Shown: in pieces, positions 53,128 to 57,727 of the stretch | How the letters are laid out: the number at the start of each line of letters is the position of its first letter | Position numbering within the stretch: position 1 is the first letter of the stretch | Assembly (NCBI RefSeq): GCF_014197205.1 | Contig: NZ_JACIFD010000012.1 | Span: 1-57,727 of the forward strand | Direction of reading: 5' to 3' | Origin: Canibacter oris | Lineage (GTDB): Bacteria; Actinomycetota; Actinomycetes; Actinomycetales; Microbacteriaceae | DNA: 57,727 bases | Made by a program: the position numbers and the translations under genes | Notes under the pieces: generated by a model | Seen by the model: only the letters and a program-made list of their open reading frames with translations | Database searches by the model: none | Told to the model about the DNA's origin: nothing

Positions 53128-53919
53128 ATGATTGAGAATCCGGGCGCGGGGCAGATTAAGAAGGCTGCACAGCTGCTGCGTAAAAAAGATCGCTTGGCGG
53201 CAGGGCGGTTTCTGGTCGAGGGGCCGCACGCGATTTTGGAAGCGCTCACCTCGGGCGCGCGGATCCACGTCATATACGCTACTGTGGTTGGCCGCAGCAA
53301 TCACTTCGATGTGGAGCGGGCTGCTGACAGTGCCGGGGTGCGCATCGAAATGGTGACGCCCCAGGTGCTTGCAAAGCTCAGCGACACGGTGACTCCGCAG
53401 GGGCTGATTGCGGTGGTGGATCGCCCCGCCCACGCTCCGCTGACCGAGCTTGCGAGATCCAGCCGACTGCTTGCTATTTTGCATGATGTCCGGGACCCTG
53501 GCAATGCGGGCACAGTTTTGCGTGCTGCTGACGCCGCCGGTGCTGACGCCGTGATTTTTACGGGGGACAGCGTGGATCCGTGGCATCCGAAGGTGGTGCG
53601 TGCCACAACCGGATCGCTGTTTCACTTGCCGGTGCTGGTGGAAAAACAGCTGGATGCGGTTTTAGAGGTACTGCATGCCGCTGATGTGACCTCGATTGCA
53701 GCGGATCTGCGCGGCGCAGAGGTGCATCCCGGTGATGCTTTGCTACGGCAACCGGTTGCGTGGGTTTTCGGTAACGAAGCGCGTGGGCTCACCGCTGCAG
53801 ACAGTGCGCTGTGCACAGTAGCTCGCAAGCTCCCGATTTACGGTGCAGCGGAGTCGCTGAACCTGGCAACCGCTGCCGCAGTGAGCCTTTATACCACCGC
53901 TTTCGCGCAGCGCGGTTAA
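53128..53919 (+). CDS. TrmH/SpoU-family RNA 2'-O-methyltransferase
   Basis: It methylates the ribose of a tRNA or rRNA nucleotide. The 263-aa protein has the N-terminal L30e-like substrate-binding part (AGRFLVEGPHAILEAL) and the SPOUT knot domain with ILHDVRDPGNAGTVLRAAD, VIFTGDSVDPWHPKVVRA, VAWVFGNEARGL and AESLNLATAAAVSLY, which are motifs 1-3. The nearest rRNA type is the TsnR/RlmB class. It usually precedes pheS in actinobacteria. GGGGGAGCGA is before the ATG. A convergent terminator follows. Confidence 0.93.
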   Translation: MIENPGAGQIKKAAQLLRKKDRLAAGRFLVEGPHAILEALTSGARIHVIYATVVGRSNHFDVERAADSAGVRIEMVTPQVLAKLSDTVTPQGLIAVVDRPAHAPLTELARSSRLLAILHDVRDPGNAGTVLRAADAAGADAVIFTGDSVDPWHPKVVRATTGSLFHLPVLVEKQLDAVLEVLHAADVTSIAADLRGAEVHPGDALLRQPVAWVFGNEARGLTAADSALCTVARKLPIYGAAESLNLATAAAVSLYTTAFAQRG

Positions 53920-53959
53920 GCGTTGCGGTGTTTGCCGCGGAGCTTGGGCAGGGCGTACA

Positions 53960-53994
53960 CTGCAGCGCAAACGAAGGTTGCGTTTGCGCTGCAG
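53960..53994. terminator. Bidirectional terminator between trmH and the DyP gene
   Basis: A perfect 14-bp inverted repeat (53960-53973 with 53981-53994) with loop AAGGTTG lies between two convergent genes, 40 and 22 bp from their ends. Confidence 0.75.
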
Positions 53995-54016
53995 CTTAAA
54001 CTGGGTTTCGTGAGCA

Positions 54017-55288
54017 TTACAGCTCGAACAGCGTTTGTGCCAGTATTCCGCCGGGCTGCCAGCCGGGCAGCACCGCGAAAACCGCACTGCCTGTGTGGGT
54101 TACCCACTGATTCAACATATCTAGATCATCCAGGCGCTGCTGAATCGGAATGAACTGTTTGCGAGGGTCACGCTGGTAGCACATAAACAGCAGCCCCTGC
54201 TCACTGCCGGCATCGTAGTTGTAGGAGCGGCGGAAAATCCGCTCAGTCGGGTCTGTGCTGTGCGCCCGCCGGATATGTGCGGCGGCGTGAATCACCGGGA
54301 GCTTGAGCTCGTTGACCGCGCTGAAATCGCCTGGGTCTTTCTCACTGCCGCCGGTGAGCGGGGCACCCGTCGCCAGGGTGCGCCCGATGGTGGCCTCGCG
54401 ACCGGGCCGATCCACCTCATCCCAGGTGTCAAGCTCCATCCGAATCCGTCGCAGCACCTGACACGTGCCACCGGCTAACCACCCGGCGCTAGCGTCAAGC
54501 CACACCAGGGAGGAGAAATCAGGGTCTGTTGGTTCCGGATTAAAGGAACCGTCTACCTGCCCCATCAGGTTTCGCATTGTGGTGCCGTCGGGTTCGCTGC
54601 CGCGGGTGCGACGGAAACCGTCCTGAATCCAGTGCGGGGTGGTGAAAGAGCGCACAGTGCGTGTCAGCACCCGTGCCGCGTGCGACACCGTAACCTGATC
54701 GTCAGCGGTGATTTGCAGTAGCAAATCGCCGTCGTTAAACTCCGGCGCTAAGCGGTCTTTCTTGAAAGCCGGCAACGGTCCCAACCACTCGGGAACAGCG
54801 GCTGGATTCACCCGCGCCACAAACTCGGCGCCAACCGCCACAGTGATGGTGAGACGAGCCGGCACCAACGCAAGGTGCGGCTCCGAGTCGGCAACCGGAG
54901 CGGCACCGCTGGTGAGCGCCTCGATGTCGGCAGTCAAAAGACGCATCAAACGCTGCAAATCTTCACGCTGCACTTCAGGCCGCAGCATGAAAGCGAGCGC
55001 GCGCAGGTGCGAAGTGGCGGGGGTTGTGACCCCGGCCTGTTGGGTGCCGTGGCAGCTAATCACATCAGTGCCGGTTTTTGTGCTGTTAAGCGCTGCTGCT
55101 ACTTCACTATGGTTTGTGGCCCTGGTGACACCGGCTCCCGCAACAGCTCCAAGTGCGGCGACGCCGGCCCCCGCAGCAACCGAGCCGAGCAGCCCCCGCC
55201 GGCTCAGCGTGGTGCCCGCGGCGCCAGAATCGACAGGCGACGACTCTGACGCCGCAACGCTATCATGCGCAGCAGAATTAGTGGTCAT
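54017..55288 (-). CDS. Tat-exported dye-decolorizing peroxidase (EfeB/DtpA type)
   Basis: It is a haem peroxidase of 423 aa. The N-terminus has a twin-Arg motif (Ser29-Arg30-Arg31-Gly32-Leu-Leu) and a hydrophobic stretch, so the Tat system exports it folded. The DyP landmarks are GQVDGSFNP with the catalytic Asp, and the proximal haem His in VIHAAAHIRRAHS; EFNDGDLLLQITAD and YNYDAGSEQGLLFMCYQRDP fit the EfeB/DtpA subfamily. Neighbours are copper proteins and not EfeUO iron uptake; in Streptomyces the like-placed DtpA works with a copper chaperone. I chose the ATG at 55288 because the earlier frame is overlapped by the chaperone gene (11 bp). Confidence 0.9.
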   Translation of the reverse strand: MTTNSAAHDSVAASESSPVDSGAAGTTLSRRGLLGSVAAGAGVAALGAVAGAGVTRATNHSEVAAALNSTKTGTDVISCHGTQQAGVTTPATSHLRALAFMLRPEVQREDLQRLMRLLTADIEALTSGAAPVADSEPHLALVPARLTITVAVGAEFVARVNPAAVPEWLGPLPAFKKDRLAPEFNDGDLLLQITADDQVTVSHAARVLTRTVRSFTTPHWIQDGFRRTRGSEPDGTTMRNLMGQVDGSFNPEPTDPDFSSLVWLDASAGWLAGGTCQVLRRIRMELDTWDEVDRPGREATIGRTLATGAPLTGGSEKDPGDFSAVNELKLPVIHAAAHIRRAHSTDPTERIFRRSYNYDAGSEQGLLFMCYQRDPRKQFIPIQQRLDDLDMLNQWVTHTGSAVFAVLPGWQPGGILAQTLFEL

Positions 55289-55871
55289 GCCCTGACTCAG
55301 AGTCGCCGTGGCCGTCGTGGCTGTCATGGTCGCCGTGGCCGCTGTGACCATATTCCTCGTTAGCGCCGCTGTAGTCGCGCACAACCGCCTCCAGCGCAAT
55401 CTCTTCACCGCCCTTAAGGTGCAGCGTGAATTTCACGGTGTCGCCGGCGCGCAGCTGTTGTTTCAGGTTCAGCAGCATCAGGTGATGCCCGCCCGGCTCC
55501 AAATCAAGCTCTTGCCCTGCTCCCAGGGTTAGGCCGCCGGCCACCGGCTGCATTTTCCCGTTGACAACCTCGTGAATTTCAGCCGCCTCAGCAACGTCAG
55601 TGGTGACCTTTTCAATCACCAAGTCCTTGTCTTTCAGGTCGCTGTGCAGGTTGCCGAAAATCGCGGTGTGCGCGCCCTGGTCAGCAGCCTTTACCCACAT
55701 CTCGTGAGTGTGCAGCGAGTGCTTGTGATCGTGGTTCGCCGTGGTTGCATGACTGTGGTCGTGTGACTCAGCAGTTTCTTGTTGATTAGCGCAGGCGGTC
55801 AGCGCGCCGAATGCTAAAAAGCCGGTGCTTAACGCTGCAGTGGTGCGAATTAACTTGCTGTTCAATGACAT
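55278..55871 (-). CDS. PCu(A)C copper chaperone lipoprotein with His-rich ends
   Basis: A secreted 197-aa copper chaperone. The signal peptide ends in the lipobox LTAC with Cys27, so it is membrane-anchored. The core has the PCu(A)C copper site: His in AAEIHEVVNGKMQPV with Met, and GGHHLMLLNLKQQL supplying another His and Met. The N-terminal mature part and the C-terminal 30 residues are rich in His, Asp and Gly (GHSGHGDHDSHDGHG), probably extra metal ligands. It delivers copper, by analogy with ScoI/PCuAC proteins, to an oxidase or the DyP partner. It is 24 bp after copC and overlaps the peroxidase gene. Confidence 0.9.
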   Translation of the reverse strand: MSLNSKLIRTTAALSTGFLAFGALTACANQQETAESHDHSHATTANHDHKHSLHTHEMWVKAADQGAHTAIFGNLHSDLKDKDLVIEKVTTDVAEAAEIHEVVNGKMQPVAGGLTLGAGQELDLEPGGHHLMLLNLKQQLRAGDTVKFTLHLKGGEEIALEAVVRDYSGANEEYGHSGHGDHDSHDGHGDSESGHDH

Positions 55872-55895
55872 ATATTTTCCTAAAATTTAATAGAT

Positions 55896-56531
55896 TTATG
55901 ATTTGCGTTGAGTGCGGGTGTACCAAATAACACACGCAATCACAAGCACCGCTACTAGCACCGCGGTGATGCTGATCGCCACCACCGGGGCTGCTGCGGT
56001 AGCTGCGGTGGCAGTGTCTGCGTTTTGAGCTTCTTGCTCTGCCGGAGTGGTGACGGCAATCTGCTGCTGTGACGCCGCCAGCTCTGGGCTCAGCTCCAGG
56101 GCGTTAGCGGCCACGTTGATGGGAGCGGGCAGTTGCGCCAGGTCCACCTCAGTCACACTGCCAACTCCGAAGTTAAAGCTGCCCTCAATCGGGTGCCCGT
56201 CAGAAGAAACTACGCGCCACACCACACGGTAAACGCTGTCTGCGCTTAACTCCCGCAGCTGCTGTGTCACTGTGGTGCCTGACACCTGCGGGGCAGTGGT
56301 GACGATGGTCGCATCAGCTGCGTCCCGAACCTCAACCAAGTTAGCGCCCTCTAAATCAATAATTTCGTTATTGAAGGTGAGGGTGAGCTGCTCCGGCGTG
56401 CTCTCTAAAATTTGGTTGTGTGCCGGATCGGTGTGCACCAACACATCGTGTGCCGTGGCTGGCTGCGCTGAGACGAGCAAACCGCAAACGGCAAGCGCCC
56501 CAGCAGCAAGCGCTGCTAAGAATTTTTTCAT
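55896..56531 (-). CDS. copC: CopC-domain copper-binding protein
   Basis: The 211-aa protein has a signal peptide cut before His28 (ATA|HDV), so the mature N-terminus is His, the first ligand of the CopC Cu(II) site; SSDGHPIEGSFNFGV supplies the conserved Asp-Gly-His segment. The CopC beta-barrel spans about residues 28-125, followed by an Ala/Thr-rich linker and a C-terminal membrane helix (about 180-205) with a basic tail. It is the second gene of the minus-strand copper operon. I chose ATG 56531 over the TTG two codons upstream. Confidence 0.9.
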   Translation of the reverse strand: MKKFLAALAAGALAVCGLLVSAQPATAHDVLVHTDPAHNQILESTPEQLTLTFNNEIIDLEGANLVEVRDAADATIVTTAPQVSGTTVTQQLRELSADSVYRVVWRVVSSDGHPIEGSFNFGVGSVTEVDLAQLPAPINVAANALELSPELAASQQQIAVTTPAEQEAQNADTATAATAAAPVVAISITAVLVAVLVIACVIWYTRTQRKS

Positions 56532-56560
56532 GTGCAATCTTTCTGTGTGCTTGTGAATAG

Positions 56561-57182
56561 TTATGACACAGCACGCACAGGAGGCGCTCTAAGCCCCCGC
56601 GACAGCAGTAAAATTTGAGTTTTAAGCGACGGCACCGCAAACTGCGGTAGACGTAAATTTTTAGGGGTGTGGATCGAGCCACCGCCGCGCAGCAAGCCCA
56701 CTGCGCGCACCGCGGCTGTGGTGTATCCCAGAATAAAACCGTAAGCGTGCTCGGCGGTGAGCAACAGCGCTAACGCGAACAGCGCAGCAATCACGTGGGC
56801 GACTAGCATTTGTGCGGAGTGCCCCGCGGTTGCGGTTGTCGCAGCCGCAAAATCAAAGTGTGCTGCCGCGGTATGCCCGTGCTGGTGCGACCCCGCGGTT
56901 TCAAACAGCTTGAGTGAAGCAGGTGTGCACCAGATAAAAACCCAGTGGAACAGCAGCTGGGTCAGCAGCACCGCGACCGCTAAAGCGCCCTTGGTGTGTT
57001 TGCGGCCGAGCGCAAAAACCGCGAGCGGTGCGGTCAGCACCACAGCCAGCGCAACCGCAAACAGGCTGGGGGCGGCAGCATCAGCGAAGGTGTGCGACAC
57101 CGCAGCCGCGCAAGTCGCGAGCGTAGCTGTCAACAGCCCGACGCTGACGCGGGGCCTGACGGTTGCTACGCAGAGTGGTCAT
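56561..57182 (-). CDS. Membrane protein of the copper/DyP operon, probable frameshift near the start
   Basis: A small membrane protein with about four hydrophobic segments and a His-rich loop (HQHGHTAAAHFD). It resembles, from memory, unnamed membrane proteins in actinobacterial copper clusters. The intact frame gives 190 aa from a TTG at 57133 and has no ATG. The ATG at 57182, behind a perfect TATAAT, is one base out of frame; removing one base from the CCCC run on this strand (57151-57154) would join it to the rest, giving about 206 aa. This may be a sequencing error, a mutation or an alternative start. It heads the operon, 29 bp before copC. Confidence 0.65.
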
Positions 57183-57189
57183 GACCGTA

Positions 57190-57195
57190 ATTATA
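57190..57195 (-). promoter_or_regulatory. Consensus -10 for the copper/DyP operon
   Basis: On the minus strand a perfect TATAAT ends 7 nt before the ATG at 57182. That spacing places the transcription start at or next to the start codon. Confidence 0.55.
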
Positions 57196-57233
57196 GTACT
57201 TCTGCCTGGTGGGCGCAGCGTCGGCAAAAGCGC

Positions 57234-57239
57234 TAAACT
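57234..57239 (+). promoter_or_regulatory. Candidate -10 hexamer for leaderless pheS
   Basis: TAAACT ends 7 nt before the GTG at 57247. No ribosome binding site is seen between. It is about 40 bp from the TATAAT of the divergent operon. Confidence 0.45.
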
Positions 57240-57246
57240 TATCTTC

Positions 57247-57727
57247 GTGGCTGAAGTAAATCCGATTAATCCTGAGGCAGTTGCGGCCGCAACTGACGCT
57301 GCGGTTGCAGCTTTTAACGCGGCTACAACCTTGGCTGACCTCAAGCAAGCAAAAACTGAACACCTCGGCGAGCACAGCGCGATTGCCAAACTGAATGGCT
57401 TGATGCGCGAAGTGCCCAAAGAGCTGAAGGCCGAAACCGGCAAGCTGATGGGGCAAGCGCGTGGCCAGCTGGAGCGCGTGTTTAAAACCCAGGAAGAGAA
57501 GCTTGCGGCGGCAGAGGCAGCGGCGCAGCTAGCGGCTGAAGCTGTTGATGTGACCGCCGCCCCGCAGCGTGCTGTGAGCGGCGGTCGGCACCCGCTGGCG
57601 CAACTGCAGGAAGAAATGGCAGACGTGTTTGTGGCGATGGGTTGGGAGATTGCCGAGGGGCCAGAGCTGGAGCACGACTGGTTTAACTTTAATGCCCTCG
57701 GGTTTGATGATGATCACCCGGCGCGCG
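57247..57727 (+). CDS. pheS: Phenylalanyl-tRNA synthetase alpha subunit, N-terminal part
   Basis: The window ends inside this gene. PheS, with PheT, charges tRNA(Phe). About 160 residues are present: a helical N-terminal coiled-coil arm (LKQAKTEHLGEHSAIAKL, LMREVPKELKAETGK) that binds tRNA, then the start of the catalytic domain with RHPLAQLQEEMADVFVAMG and EGPELEHDWFNFNAL, a conserved motif. It starts with GTG at 57247, just after a -10 hexamer. It is divergent from the copper operon, which separates it from the TrmH gene. Confidence 0.96.
   Translation, partial: MAEVNPINPEAVAAATDAAVAAFNAATTLADLKQAKTEHLGEHSAIAKLNGLMREVPKELKAETGKLMGQARGQLERVFKTQEEKLAAAEAAAQLAAEAVDVTAAPQRAVSGGRHPLAQLQEEMADVFVAMGWEIAEGPELEHDWFNFNALGFDDDHPAR

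Noticed and set aside
54017-55408. Longer start of the DyP gene at 55408
   Set aside because: The extra 40 residues overlap the end of the copper chaperone gene, and the Tat signal begins properly at the ATG at 55288.

Overview
This 57.7 kb window is ordinary chromosome of an actinobacterium, most likely a member of the Microbacteriaceae with an unusually moderate GC content. The clues are gene order and family type: lspA-rluD-dnaE; an omega subunit next to a helicase-motif-less PriA; separate histidine clusters hisEGFI and hisCBH-priA; lexA divergent from a LysM gene; infC-rpmI-rplT upstream of a TrmH-type methylase and pheS; MurT/GatD; an Rv2466c-like mycothiol-linked oxidoreductase; and group II globin HbO. 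The oral genus Canibacter is a guess only. I see no tRNA, rRNA, CRISPR array, insertion sequence or prophage.

Layout. 1-6.2 kb (+): lspA (cut by the window edge), rluD-type pseudouridine synthase, dnaE, nadE, msrA. 6.4-12.6 kb (+): a tail-less SSB, a lipoprotein, an ABC ATPase gene broken at a run of eight G, a large FtsX/MacB-like permease, and ettA. 12.8-15.9 kb: three acyl-thioester or ester hydrolases and an unknown protein. 15.9-22.4 kb (+): rpoZ, priA, fmt, rsmB, an MFS transporter. 22.4-26.1 kb (+): rpe, hisE-hisG-hisF-hisI and a tryptophan-operon membrane protein with no trp genes beside it. 26.1-30.1 kb (-): globin, MscS channel, aminopeptidase N. 30.3-36.5 kb: DsbA-like oxidoreductase, rpiB, Nei-type glycosylase, murT-gatD, yceI, App1-type phosphatase. 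36.8-42.9 kb (+): cydAB and cydDC, a complete cytochrome bd module. 42.9-44.4 kb: lexA and a divergent LysM gene. 44.6-48.7 kb (+): hisC-hisB-hisH-hisA(priA)-sseB. 48.8-53.9 kb: DUF1844, infC (AUU start)-rpmI-rplT, an OafB/OatA-type acyltransferase, a TrmH methylase. 54.0-57.2 kb (-): an operon of membrane protein, CopC, PCuAC chaperone and Tat-exported DyP peroxidase. The window ends inside pheS.

How it fits together. Most genes are housekeeping: replication (dnaE, ssb, priA), translation (fmt, rsmB, infC, rpmI, rplT, ettA, pheS), cell wall (murT-gatD), NAD and histidine synthesis, low-oxygen respiration (cydABDC, globin) and repair or redox defence (lexA, Nei, msrA, DsbA-like). The accessory points are the ABC exporter locus with its G8 tract (a possible phase-variable switch or a homopolymer error) and the copper/DyP operon placed between the TrmH gene and pheS, where many actinobacteria have nothing. 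About ten genes have a -10 hexamer 6-8 nt before the start codon and little room for a ribosome binding site, which suggests frequent leaderless mRNAs.
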